Shown: one piece after another, positions 36,371 to 44,045 of the stretch
Layout: each line of letters opens with the position of its first letter
How positions within the stretch are numbered: the stretch's first letter is position 1
Position numbers and translations under genes: made by a program
Origin: Methylocella silvestris BL2
GTDB lineage: Bacteria > Pseudomonadota > Alphaproteobacteria > Rhizobiales > Beijerinckiaceae
Assembly (NCBI RefSeq): GCF_000021745.1
Contig: NC_011666.1
Location: forward strand, 1,994,501-2,058,500
Direction: 5' to 3'
Length of the DNA stretch: 64,000 nt
The notes under the pieces: model-generated
Told to the model about the DNA's origin: nothing
The model's database searches: none
What the model saw: the letters and a program-made list of their open reading frames with translations, nothing else

Positions 36371-37378
36371 TTGTCCCAGCCTCTTGATCCGATCCGTCGC
36401 GCGCAGTCTGAGGCGCCGGCAAACGCCCCGTCCGATATGTCCGACTTCACTGTAGCCCGCCGCCTCGAAAAGAGGCTCGGCCCAGTCTATGCGCGGCAAA
36501 GGATCGGCATCGAGGAAGATCACGAGGCGCAGGCTTTCGGCCAGGGGCTCAATTTCTTTCACATCGAGAATTGGTATTCCGTCCACGCGATGATGCGCCT
36601 CGCGCTCCGGCTATGCGGGGTCTTCGGGCGCGGCCAGCGCAACGCCGCAAAGGTCGAGCTGCGCCGCAACGAGATCGTCTCGCGCCGGCTGCCGGCGGCC
36701 TTCGACGGCTTCACCTTGCTGCATCTCAGCGACCTGCATGTCGAGATGAGCGCAGCCGCCATGCTGCGCGCTGCGGAACTGATCGAGGGCCTCGATTACG
36801 ATATCTGCGTCATGACCGGCGACTATCGCGCGCGAACCTTTGGCGGCTTCAAAGCGACGCTCGACGGGATGGCCCCGCTGCTCAGCCGGGTGAAATCGCC
36901 GATCTATGGCGTGCTCGGCAATCATGACACCATCAAAATGACCCCCGCGCTCGAAGATCTCGGGGTCACGATGCTTCTCAATGAATCCGTCCGCATCGAC
37001 CGCGGCGGGACAGCGATCCATATCGGCGGCATCGACGACGCCCATTTCTTCCGGGTCGACAATATCGAGAAAGTCGCCGTCGATATTCCCTTCGAGGATT
37101 TCTCCCTGCTTTTGTCGCATACGCCGGAAATCTATCGCCAGGCGGCGCATGCGGGCTTTGACGCCATCCTGTCCGGGCATACGCATGGCGGCCAGATCTG
37201 CCTGCCCGGCGGCTTTCCGCTCACCCTCGATTCCGTTCTGCCGCGCGCCTTCGGCGCGGGCGCCTGGAAATACAATGAAATGAGCGGCTACACCTCGACC
37301 GGCGCCGGATCGAGCGTGCTGCCGGTGCGGTTCAACTGCCCGCCGGAGGTCACGCTGCATCGGCTGCGGCGGGAATAG
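36371..37378 (+). CDS. Calcineurin-like metallophosphoesterase
   Basis: A 335-residue phosphoesterase of the YkuE/YaeI-like group. All metal and catalytic blocks are visible in order: SDLH, TGDY, GNHD, LLLSHTPE and GHTHGGQ. An N-terminal region of about 100 residues includes FFHIENWYSVHAMMRLALRL, possibly a membrane-associating helix. I took a TTG at 36371 because AAGGA stands six bases before it; an ATG at 36437 (MSDFTVARR, 313 residues) matches the usual homologue length and is the main alternative. The substrate is unknown; relatives act on lipid or nucleotide phosphates. Confidence 0.85.
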   Translation: MSQPLDPIRRAQSEAPANAPSDMSDFTVARRLEKRLGPVYARQRIGIEEDHEAQAFGQGLNFFHIENWYSVHAMMRLALRLCGVFGRGQRNAAKVELRRNEIVSRRLPAAFDGFTLLHLSDLHVEMSAAAMLRAAELIEGLDYDICVMTGDYRARTFGGFKATLDGMAPLLSRVKSPIYGVLGNHDTIKMTPALEDLGVTMLLNESVRIDRGGTAIHIGGIDDAHFFRVDNIEKVAVDIPFEDFSLLLSHTPEIYRQAAHAGFDAILSGHTHGGQICLPGGFPLTLDSVLPRAFGAGAWKYNEMSGYTSTGAGSSVLPVRFNCPPEVTLHRLRRE

Positions 37379-37616
37379 AGCGCCATTTCCCAAAGATCGC
37401 CGGAAGGCCTGCTGTCGGGATGCGCCGGAACGTCGCCTTTACGACAAACCGACATGGCGCGGCCAAAGCGATCCGGCGGCTTGCCAACGCCTGAATCTCC
37501 TTAATAACCAATAAGTTAGTCGCAAAGCTCCGGCGCGGCAAGAAGTTTGCTGATGGCTGGCGCGGACGCGCCAGCGCAGCGCGCGTCCGACCGGATCATT
37601 GCGCGGGAGACGTTAC

Positions 37617-37862
37617 ATGTCGGCGAGTTCAGGGTTCTTTGTGGATTGGAGCGGCAACACGCGCAGCACCGATGATCCCGGCGGCGGCTACAGCTGCGAC
37701 ATCGACTTACCGGCGCGCTATGTCGCCGTGCTATCGAAGAACGGCGCGCTGGTGCATGAGGCGACCTTCTACAAGACGCTTGCCGATGTCGAGAAGGCGG
37801 GGATCAAGGCGCCGCTGGTTTCGGGCGACCACCCTTGGGGCCGCGCTGACGAGGGGCTTTGA
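37617..37862 (+). CDS. Small hypothetical protein
   Basis: An 81-residue protein beginning MSASSGFFVDWSGN, with a good GGAGA ribosome binding site. It has no signal peptide, membrane segment or recognised motif. The composition is protein-like (aromatic residues near the start, a central YVAVLSKNGALVHEATFYKTL amphipathic stretch that may form strands and helix). It is convergent with the CarS-like gene. The function is unknown. Confidence 0.6.
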   Translation: MSASSGFFVDWSGNTRSTDDPGGGYSCDIDLPARYVAVLSKNGALVHEATFYKTLADVEKAGIKAPLVSGDHPWGRADEGL

Positions 37863-37884
37863 CGGCGTGTCCGCGTCGCAGCCG

Positions 37885-38373
37885 CTAGTAGGGCCGCTCC
37901 CTGATCTTCAAGGTAAACAAGGCGCGGGACAGCAAGAGGCCGCCGATCCAGAAGATGAGGGTGGCGATCAGCACGTCGGTGAGGCTCAAGCCCAGCGCGC
38001 TCTTGCAGACAATCAGCGGCAAGAGGCTTTCTGGCGCCTGATCGATGCCGGGAGCCATTCCCTGCGCCGGCAGCTGCAGCCGGCGCTTGATGAAGCTTGA
38101 GAGAATATCTCCCGCCATCGCGGCAGCAGCCGCAAGAGCGCCGACGCGCCAGTCGACGCCAATCAGCGGCGCGACAAGCGTCGTCGCAATGAGGCTGGCG
38201 ATGACGCCGCGGAATGTTTTGGAGGAGCCAAGCAGACGCGCCCCATCGGCAAATCTTGCATGAAAGTCGAGCGGGGCGTTCCCCCACAGGCCAAAGGCCC
38301 AGCGGGCGAGGATCGGCGCGCCGTTGGCGACGAAAACCAGAATCAGGCCCTGGGCGATCGGCGCGATGCTCAT
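37885..38373 (-). CDS. CDP-archaeol synthase-like (CarS/DUF46) membrane protein
   Basis: A 162-residue protein with about four to five membrane helices and the CarS-type motifs GSSKTFRG and MAGDILSSFIKRRL. In archaea CarS transfers CMP to unsaturated archaeol. Bacteria have no archaeol, so this member presumably acts on another isoprenoid or lipid or has drifted; nothing here reveals the substrate. AGGAG before the ATG at 38373 fixes the start. It lies downstream of argC on the same strand. Confidence 0.8.
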   Translation of the reverse strand: MSIAPIAQGLILVFVANGAPILARWAFGLWGNAPLDFHARFADGARLLGSSKTFRGVIASLIATTLVAPLIGVDWRVGALAAAAAMAGDILSSFIKRRLQLPAQGMAPGIDQAPESLLPLIVCKSALGLSLTDVLIATLIFWIGGLLLSRALFTLKIRERPY

Positions 38374-38439
38374 CACAGTTCTCCTGCCGTCGCGCGGCAG
38401 ATTTTGTGAGGTAACGCTTTTGTGTGGACTCGGGTTCCG

Positions 38440-39354
38440 TCAGGCCCCGAGCATCAGCCCCAGGTTTTGCATCGCGGCGCCGGATGCGCCCTTGCCCAGA
38501 TTGTCGAGCCTTGCGACGAGAACCATCTGGCGGCGCGCCTCATTCGTGAAAACCCGAAGCTCAAGATTGTTGGTTTCGTTCAGAGCCTCCGGCTCGATCT
38601 TGCCCGAGGCCTCCGCCGGCGCGACGCGCACGAATTCAGCGCCGGCATAATGGGCGGCGAGCGCCGCCTCGAAATCGGCGCCGCCCGGCTTGCCCGGAAG
38701 CGCATCGAGAAACAGCGGGATCGACACCAGCATGCCTTGGGCGAAATTGCCGACCGAGGGAACGAAGAGGGGACGCCGCGTCAGCCCGACGTATTTTTCG
38801 ATCTCGGGCACATGCTTATGCTCGAGGCCGAGGGCGTAAAGTTCGAAGGCAGGCGCCGCGCCCGACTGATAATCCGCGATCATCGCCTTGCCGCCGCCGC
38901 TATAGCCGGAGACCGCATTGATGGCGACCGGCCAATCGGCGGGAACAAGCCCGGCGTCAACGAGGGGACGCAGCAAAGCGATCGCGCCTGTCGCATAGCA
39001 GCCGGGATTTGAGATGAGCTTTGCTTGCGCGATCGCCTCGGCCTGGCCCTTGGCCAATTCGGGAAAGCCGTAGGTCCAGCCGGGCGCGACGCGATGCGCG
39101 GTCGAAGCGTCGAGCACCCGCGGGCCCGCGGACCCCAGCGTCTCGACGATGGCGACAGTTTCGCGCGCGGCGTCGTCGGGCAAGCATAAAATGACGACGT
39201 CGACGCCGGCGAGCAGCTTCGCCTTGGCGTCCCGATCCTTGCGCAACTCGGGCGGCAGGCTTCTCAGTTCGATCCCCGGTTCGGAGGCAAGCCGCGTCTT
39301 GATGCCAAGGCCGGTGGTTCCGGCTTCGCCGTCGATGAATATCTTGCCCTGCAT
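38440..39354 (-). CDS. argC: N-acetyl-gamma-glutamyl-phosphate reductase (short type)
   Basis: A 304-residue cytosolic NADPH-dependent reductase, third step of arginine synthesis. It has the cofactor loop [10 protein letters not shown] (9-18) and the catalytic Cys119 in [10 protein letters not shown], followed by [12 protein letters not shown]. The length (about 304 rather than 340-350) marks the short form. In many Rhizobiales argC follows rplM-rpsI directly; here about 1.9 kb of other genes lies between them. Confidence 0.95.
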   Translation of the reverse strand: MQGKIFIDGEAGTTGLGIKTRLASEPGIELRSLPPELRKDRDAKAKLLAGVDVVILCLPDDAARETVAIVETLGSAGPRVLDASTAHRVAPGWTYGFPELAKGQAEAIAQAKLISNPGCYATGAIALLRPLVDAGLVPADWPVAINAVSGYSGGGKAMIADYQSGAAPAFELYALGLEHKHVPEIEKYVGLTRRPLFVPSVGNFAQGMLVSIPLFLDALPGKPGGADFEAALAAHYAGAEFVRVAPAEASGKIEPEALNETNNLELRVFTNEARRQMVLVARLDNLGKGASGAAMQNLGLMLGA

Positions 39355-39454
39355 GAGCCGCCGCCTCTTGAGGTCCCGCCTTTAAAGGCCGGGACTTATA
39401 ACAGACCCCGCCGTTCATGACCCCAGATAGTCATGCCCGGACCTCAATAGAATC

Positions 39455-39479
39455 ATGCCCGGGGGTTGAACCCGGGCAT
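39455..39479. repeat. REP-like palindrome
   Basis: ATGCCCGGG / CCCGGGCAT arms of 9 bp flank a 7-base loop. A truncated half copy (TCATGCCCGG) lies at 39431-39440 and a more degenerate palindrome follows near 39500-39540. This matches the ATGCCCGGG-type palindromes scattered through many alphaproteobacterial genomes. Confidence 0.6.
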
Positions 39480-39589
39480 TCCGTCACGGAGGTAGTGGTT
39501 TGGATCGCCGGTTCAATCCCCGATCACATCGGGGGACGACCAACCGCAGGACGGAACGGTCCGGGCGGCAGGGAACTGGAGGCGTCCCG

Positions 39590-40252
39590 CTACGCCATTT
39601 GCGCTTCATAAGCCGAATCCGCCCCGGCCGCGGTCGTCCGTGCGTTGAGCCCGGCGACCGCCATGCGGCCGACGTCAGCCGCCAGCTGCTCGATGAATCG
39701 GCGGTCGATGGTGAGGTTGAGCGGCGGTTGAGACAGCATGTCGTAATGACGGATGAAGGGCGCGACCTGTTGGGTCAGCCAGATCGTCGCGATGGTGATT
39801 TCCGCGCGCGGGGCGCCGGCGGGCAGAAAGCGGCGCACGATCTTTTCGGCCTGGTCTAGCATCGGCAGTTCCGCGCTGGCGATAAAATCAAGGTAGATCG
39901 GCGTCGGGGCCAGGGTCTCCCAGGCCAGGATGCGTAGATAGCGGCTGAGCTGGTCGTGTTTTTCGAGCGCCGTCACCTGCTGGCGGATGAACAGACGCAC
40001 GGCCTCTTCGCGGCCGACGCGGTCGACCGTCTCCTCATCGAGGAGCGAAGCCTCGCGCAGCGCCGCGAAGGCGAGACGCAAAACCTCGCGATAAAGCGCT
40101 TCCTTGCCGCCAAAATGATAGTTGATCGCCGCCTGATTGACCGCGGCGCGCCGGGTGATCTCGCGCACGGCGGCGCGCTCGAAGCCGTTTTCTGCAAAGG
40201 CGACGGCGGCGTGGGCGAGCAGCGCCTGGCGGGTCAAATCGGCAATCTTCAC
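39590..40252 (-). CDS. TetR/AcrR family regulator with CerR-type C-terminal domain
   Basis: A 220-residue regulator. The N-terminal helix-turn-helix is at about 8-55 (LLAHAAVAFAENGFERAAVREITRRAAVNQAAINYHFGGKEALY split across helices), and the C-terminal half has the CerR-like AWETLAPTPIYLDFI segment. The start is a GTG in a GTGA overlap with the stop of the upstream gene, so the two are coupled. A perfect TTCAAAC/GTTTGAA palindrome lies upstream of the operon and is the probable binding site. Confidence 0.9.
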   Translation of the reverse strand: MKIADLTRQALLAHAAVAFAENGFERAAVREITRRAAVNQAAINYHFGGKEALYREVLRLAFAALREASLLDEETVDRVGREEAVRLFIRQQVTALEKHDQLSRYLRILAWETLAPTPIYLDFIASAELPMLDQAEKIVRRFLPAGAPRAEITIATIWLTQQVAPFIRHYDMLSQPPLNLTIDRRFIEQLAADVGRMAVAGLNARTTAAGADSAYEAQMA

Positions 40253-40965
40253 GATTTCGGTTTCTTGACCAAGGCTGTCACCGAATCGCCGACGGACGCC
40301 ATGCCCTCGACCAAACGCTTGTCGGAAGCCGAAACAAATTCACCGATGCCGGAGACGAGCCAGCCGCCCCCGTCGATCGCGCGCTGATGGGAAGCGGAGA
40401 CGAAGGCGCCAATGCCGGAGACGAGCCCGACGCTGTACTTCAACGGATTAAGCGAATCGATCCAATCCGAGGGGGCGGACGCGGCGGCAGGCGTGTGAGC
40501 TGCTAGCGCTTGAGGGACATTGCCCGGCGCATTGCTCTGGATGTTGGCCTGCGCATTGATCGGCGCACTGGCCTGAACGTTGGCCGCGACGCGGTCCTTG
40601 CCGGCTTGCGAATGGTCCAGCAGGGCGGCGCGGCGGCGCGGCGGAAGCGGAGCGGCCGCGCCGGTTGCGCCAGCCGCGGGTTCGGCCGCCGCTTCGAGCG
40701 CCGCGGCCCTCGGCGCCACAATATGAGACAGCGCGACGCGCTCCAGAAAATCGGCGGTCGCGTCGCCTGATTCGTTTGGCGCCAGGGCCGGAACGGCGGC
40801 GACGCGCAGATCGACCGCCGCAAAGTCGGGCGCGGGCTTCGTCAGATGCGAGACAAGCATCATGACAAGAAGCGTCGAGAAGACCGAAACAAGCACCTCG
40901 GCGACCAGCTTTTGCGTCACGGCGTGCAGGCCCTTGCGTAGCATCACTGGGATCGGCGTGGGCAT
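40249..40965 (-). CDS. Membrane-anchored protein of unknown function, coupled to TetR
   Basis: A 238-residue protein with one hydrophobic segment near the N-terminus (about 20-42, EVLVSVFSTLLVMMLVSHL) and a long Ala/Pro/Asn-rich periplasmic-looking part. The C-terminus repeats the motif VSGIG-A/E-FVSAS twice (about 186-196 and 204-214), an internal duplication. AGGAGG precedes the ATG at 40965, and its stop overlaps the TetR start by 4 bases. I recognise no family. Its expression is probably governed by the TetR operator just upstream. Confidence 0.65.
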   Translation of the reverse strand: MPTPIPVMLRKGLHAVTQKLVAEVLVSVFSTLLVMMLVSHLTKPAPDFAAVDLRVAAVPALAPNESGDATADFLERVALSHIVAPRAAALEAAAEPAAGATGAAAPLPPRRRAALLDHSQAGKDRVAANVQASAPINAQANIQSNAPGNVPQALAAHTPAAASAPSDWIDSLNPLKYSVGLVSGIGAFVSASHQRAIDGGGWLVSGIGEFVSASDKRLVEGMASVGDSVTALVKKPKS

Positions 40966-40983
40966 CGGGGCCTCCTGCGCTAA

Positions 40984-41001
40984 TTCAAACGTCTGTTTGA
41001 A
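40984..41001. promoter_or_regulatory. Candidate TetR (CerR-type) operator
   Basis: A perfect 18-base palindrome TTCAAAC-GTCT-GTTTGAA lies 19 bases upstream of the membrane-protein/TetR operon. Size, symmetry and position are typical of operators bound by TetR-family dimers. Confidence 0.7.
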
Positions 41002-41173
41002 CTTCACGCCTGTTGGAGGCGAAATTATGTCGCAGCGCAAGAATGCTTCGCCGTTTCGAACGGTGCGTGAATGCGGCCACACTTAGCTTCGCTCGCCGTC
41101 GAGATGCGCCATCTGGCCGGCGTCGGAGCGCGTTCCCTCGCTTGTATCGACCACCATTTCCAACCAAAGGCCC

Positions 41174-41241
41174 AAAAAACAAAAGCCCGCCAAAAATGAC
41201 GGGGTTTGCCAGAAGTCCGAGGGCGGCCCGGAGACCGCCCT
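41174..41241 (-). terminator. Tandem hairpins terminating rplM-rpsI
   Basis: Reading the minus strand after the rpsI stop, a 7-bp stem (AGGGCGG / CCGCCCT, 41220-41241) is followed by a second stem (CCCGTC with GGCGGG, one G-U pair, 41186-41203) and then a T-rich run (41174-41184). The second is a plausible intrinsic terminator. Confidence 0.7.
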
Positions 41242-41263
41242 GATCGTCGAAAATCCAAAAACC

Positions 41264-41743
41264 TTAGCGCTTCGAGAACTGGAAGCTGCGGCGGGCTTTC
41301 TTCTTGCCGTATTTCTTGCGCTCGACCACGCGCGAGTCGCGGGTCAAAAAGCCTTCCTTCTTGAGCACGCCGCGCAGCTCCGGCTCGAAGGCGACGAGCG
41401 CCTTGGACAGGCCGTGGCGGACGGCGCCCGCCTGCCCGGACAGGCCGCCGCCGGCGACGGTGACGGTCAAATCATATTGGTCGACGCGCTTTGCGACGCC
41501 CAGCGGCTGCTGCAAAATCATGCGCAGCACCGGACGGGCGAAATAAACCTCGACGGCGCGGCCGTTGACGACGACCTTGCCGGAGCCCGGCTTGATCCAG
41601 ACGCGGGCGACGGCGTCCTTGCGCTTGCCGGTCGCATAGGCGCGGCCCTGCGCGTCGAGCTTCTGCACATAGTGCGGCGCTTCCTGCGTCGGGGCGGCCG
41701 TGGCGCTCTTCAGATCCTGAAGGGAAGAAAAAGTCTCGGCCAT
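41264..41743 (-). CDS. rpsI: 30S ribosomal protein S9
   Basis: A 159-residue small-subunit protein. A short N-terminal extension (about 30 residues) is followed by the S9 core, with [31 protein letters not shown], and the invariant basic C-terminus ending in FSKR that reaches the P-site tRNA. It follows rplM by 2 bases. A T-rich terminator is downstream. Confidence 0.97.
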   Translation of the reverse strand: MAETFSSLQDLKSATAAPTQEAPHYVQKLDAQGRAYATGKRKDAVARVWIKPGSGKVVVNGRAVEVYFARPVLRMILQQPLGVAKRVDQYDLTVTVAGGGLSGQAGAVRHGLSKALVAFEPELRGVLKKEGFLTRDSRVVERKKYGKKKARRSFQFSKR

Positions 41744-41745
41744 GA

Positions 41746-42216
41746 TCAGGCAATCCTCGAATTCTTGACATTGAGGCTGGCGACGTCGAGCGTTTCAGGC
41801 TGCTGCGCCGCATGCGGATGCTCCGCGCCCTTGTAAACCCTGAGGTTGCCCATCTGCTTGCGCCCGAGCGGCCCGCGCGGAACCATACGCTCAACGGCCT
41901 TCTCGAGCACGCGCTCGGGGAAACGGCCATCGAGGATGAATTTCGCCGTGCGCTCCTTGATGCCGCCCGGATAGCCGGTGTGGTGGTAATAGACCTTCTG
42001 ATCGCGCTTGCGGCCGGTAAAGACCACCTTCTCGGCATTGATGATGATGATATTGTCGCCATCATCCATATGCGGCGTGAAGGTCGGTTTGTGCTTTCCG
42101 CGAAGCCGCATGGCCACGAGCGACGCCAGCCTGCCGACCACAAGGCCGGTGGCGTCGATCAGGACCCACTTCTTGGTGATGTCCGCCGGCTTGGCGGAAT
42201 AGGTCTTGCCGAACAT
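41746..42216 (-). CDS. rplM: 50S ribosomal protein L13
   Basis: A 156-residue large-subunit protein with the L13 hallmarks [38 protein letters not shown], and [15 protein letters not shown]. It is the first gene of the rplM-rpsI operon. A promoter with TTGACG/TACAAG at 17-base spacing lies about 60-88 bases upstream. Confidence 0.97.
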   Translation of the reverse strand: MFGKTYSAKPADITKKWVLIDATGLVVGRLASLVAMRLRGKHKPTFTPHMDDGDNIIIINAEKVVFTGRKRDQKVYYHHTGYPGGIKERTAKFILDGRFPERVLEKAVERMVPRGPLGRKQMGNLRVYKGAEHPHAAQQPETLDVASLNVKNSRIA

Positions 42217-42275
42217 AGTTCAAATTCCATGCATTTTGAGCCGCGCGGCGATGTGGCCGCTGCGGTCGCGTCGCG

Positions 42276-42304
42276 CTTGTAGTTTTATTGGCGGCGCGCG
42301 TCAA
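42276..42304 (-). promoter_or_regulatory. Candidate sigma-70 promoter of rplM-rpsI
   Basis: On the minus strand TTGACG (42304-42299) and TACAAG (42281-42276) are spaced by 17 bases, preceded by GC as in the CTTGAC-type -35 box of alphaproteobacteria. It would give a leader of about 50 bases. Confidence 0.5.
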
Positions 42305-42406
42305 GCGACTATGAAGCAGAGGACCGCTAAAACTGGCTTATAGATCATATGTTTGCATAAAGAGGTAGAATAATACCACATTCACTGACGTTAGCGGCCC
42401 TGCCCT

Positions 42407-42835
42407 TCACTCCGGCTGGGCGCGGACGAAGGTTTCCGGGCTGCCCTCCTCCGGATTGACGAAAATAATGTCCCTGGGATCGCGGCGCGGCGCGTCCACG
42501 GCGAAGAACACGACCGGACCTTCGAGAATATCCGGCAGAGCGTGGATCGTGCGGCGCTTGAAGAACAGCAGTTGCCCCGGCGCGAACTCGCGGAGATCGG
42601 ACGCCGCGCCCATCCAGAACGTGCCGCGGCCCGAGAGAACATAGAGATATTCATCCGAGCCTTCATGATAATGGGCCGGCGTTCCACGATAGACGCGGAA
42701 CACGCGCGCGCTCGATCCGGGCTCGTTGGTCAGATAGCGGTCGAGCAGCAGCGTGTCGGCGCTTGGCGGAAAGGAGCGAGCGATTTCGTTCAGATCGAAG
42801 CGGCCGAAGGCGCTGCTATCGGTTTTGACGTTCAT
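42407..42835 (-). CDS. Cupin domain-containing protein
   Basis: A 142-residue single-domain cupin. The metal-binding first motif reads TPAHYHEGSDEYLYVLSGRGTFWMG (His and Glu ligands) and the second has FKRRTIHALPDILEGPVVFFAVD. The metal and substrate are unknown. It may be a sugar isomerase or dioxygenase-like protein, but the sequence does not decide. It is divergent from the CoA-binding protein gene. Confidence 0.83.
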   Translation of the reverse strand: MNVKTDSSAFGRFDLNEIARSFPPSADTLLLDRYLTNEPGSSARVFRVYRGTPAHYHEGSDEYLYVLSGRGTFWMGAASDLREFAPGQLLFFKRRTIHALPDILEGPVVFFAVDAPRRDPRDIIFVNPEEGSPETFVRAQPE

Positions 42836-42905
42836 GTGCTGTCTCCAATTGGAGCGATCCGGCCGTCAAAGGATTATGTGAAGTGGAAAGCTTTGAGGAT
42901 ATTTC

Positions 42906-43349
42906 ATGACCAGCAGCGTGCCTTCCTTGTCCGGCGATGACATCAAGTCCATTCTGCGCAAGGTCAAGACGATCGCAATCGTCGGCGCCTCGGCCAATCC
43001 GGAGCGCCCATCCTATGAGGTCGCGGCCTTCCTGTTGTCGCGCGGCTACGAGGTGACCGCCGTCAACCCCGGCCTTGCCGGCCAGAGCCTCCTCGGCGCG
43101 CCTGCAGTCGCCAGCCTCAAGGATCTTCCCGCGCCGGTCGATATGGTCGATATTTTCCGCAATTCGGCGGCGGCCGGCGAGGTCGTGACGGATATATTGG
43201 CCCTGAACTGGCGCCCTTCGGTCATCTGGATGCAGCTTGGCGTCGTCAACGAGCCTGCCGCCGCCCTGGCCCGAGCGCAGGGGATCACGGTGATCATGAA
43301 TCGCTGCCCCAAGATCGATTATGTCCAGCTTGGCGTCGGCCGGAACTGA
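42906..43349 (+). CDS. CoA-binding (Rossmann-like) protein
   Basis: A 147-residue protein of the CoA_binding_2/YccU type. The glycine-rich loop IAIVGASANPERPSYEVA (residues about 21-38) and the later MVDIFRNSAAAGEV and VIWMQLGVVNEPAA segments, ending in MNRCPKIDY, are characteristic. It resembles the CoA-binding part of succinyl-CoA synthetase alpha. The role is unknown. I recall this gene near rplM-rpsI and ctaA in related genomes. Confidence 0.88.
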   Translation: MTSSVPSLSGDDIKSILRKVKTIAIVGASANPERPSYEVAAFLLSRGYEVTAVNPGLAGQSLLGAPAVASLKDLPAPVDMVDIFRNSAAAGEVVTDILALNWRPSVIWMQLGVVNEPAAALARAQGITVIMNRCPKIDYVQLGVGRN

Positions 43350-43353
43350 GTCG

Positions 43354-43755
43354 CTAAGCGAGCCAATTCTCGACCTTCAGGCCATTGACGCGGGTAAACT
43401 CCTGCAGATTCGCGGTGACGATCGTCGCTCCTACCGCGCGGGCGTGCGATGCGATCAGCAGATCGTTGCCGCCGATGGTCAGACCCGCCGCCTCAAGCTC
43501 CGCGCGGAGCCTGCCATATTCGACGTCGGCCGGAGCGTCGAACGCGAGCACCGTCATTTCTCCAAGGATGTCTTCCACCACTTTCCTGAGGCGTGGAGAT
43601 CCCTTTTTGGCGCATCCATAGCGCAGTTCCGCAGCAACGATGATGCTGGTGCAGATGTCGCCCTCGCCGACTTTCTCGATCCGCGCCGCCGCCCGGCCGC
43701 GCGGATTCTTGATCAGGTCGGAAAGGATGTTCGTGTCGAGCATATAGCGCGTCAA
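43354..43755 (-). CDS. vapC: VapC family PIN-domain toxin
   Basis: A 133-residue PIN-domain ribonuclease of a type II toxin-antitoxin system. Acidic active-site residues are visible: Asp7 in YMLDTNILS, Glu43 in AAELRYG and Asp98 in GGNDLLIASHA. The last conserved acidic position (usually T-N-D/N) reads TANLQEF. It starts with TTG in a TTGA overlap with the antitoxin stop and is therefore coupled to it. The target RNA is not predictable. It ends 4 bases from the convergent CoA-binding gene. Confidence 0.93.
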   Translation of the reverse strand: MTRYMLDTNILSDLIKNPRGRAAARIEKVGEGDICTSIIVAAELRYGCAKKGSPRLRKVVEDILGEMTVLAFDAPADVEYGRLRAELEAAGLTIGGNDLLIASHARAVGATIVTANLQEFTRVNGLKVENWLA

Positions 43756-43988
43756 AATATGTCTTCAGGCGCGACCGGCCGATCCTCGATCTGGCAAAGC
43801 GCCTCCTCGAGCGGCTCGAGCGTTGCGAGTAGCGCCAGCAAGCCGCGTTTGCGCGTTGGCTCAATGACCAGCCGGTCGCCGTCCCGGCTCATGATCGCCT
43901 CATCGCCGGGCAATTCAAATTCGACGGGAATGCGGACGGCCTGATTGCGGCCATTTCTGAACAGCTTGACGCGTCTTTGCTCTGACAC
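43752..43988 (-). CDS. vapB: VapB-type antitoxin (AbrB/SpoVT DNA-binding)
   Basis: A 78-residue antitoxin. Residues about 1-48 form a swapped-hairpin AbrB DNA-binding domain (VKLFRNGRNQAVRIPVEFEL, then DGDRLVIEP), and the C-terminal tail should wrap the toxin active site. The GTG at 43988 is chosen because GGAGG stands five bases before it; longer frames start inside the operator palindrome. It overlaps vapC by 4 bases. Confidence 0.9.
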   Translation of the reverse strand: MSEQRRVKLFRNGRNQAVRIPVEFELPGDEAIMSRDGDRLVIEPTRKRGLLALLATLEPLEEALCQIEDRPVAPEDIF

Positions 43989-43999
43989 GGACACCTCCA

Positions 44000-44019
44000 G
44001 CATATGCCTTAGCATATGC
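44000..44019. promoter_or_regulatory. vapBC operator palindrome
   Basis: GCATATGC-CTTA-GCATATGC, perfect 8-bp arms with a 4-base centre, lies 11 bases upstream of the vapB start. VapBC complexes usually bind such palindromes to repress their own promoter. Confidence 0.75.
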
Positions 44020-44045
44020 CGTCCGAACTGCTGTGGCAAGAAGCC

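Noticed and set aside
36183-36422. 79-codon minus-strand frame
   Set aside because: It overlaps the phosphoesterase start, has no ribosome binding site or recognisable features, and lies in sequence resembling degenerate repeats.
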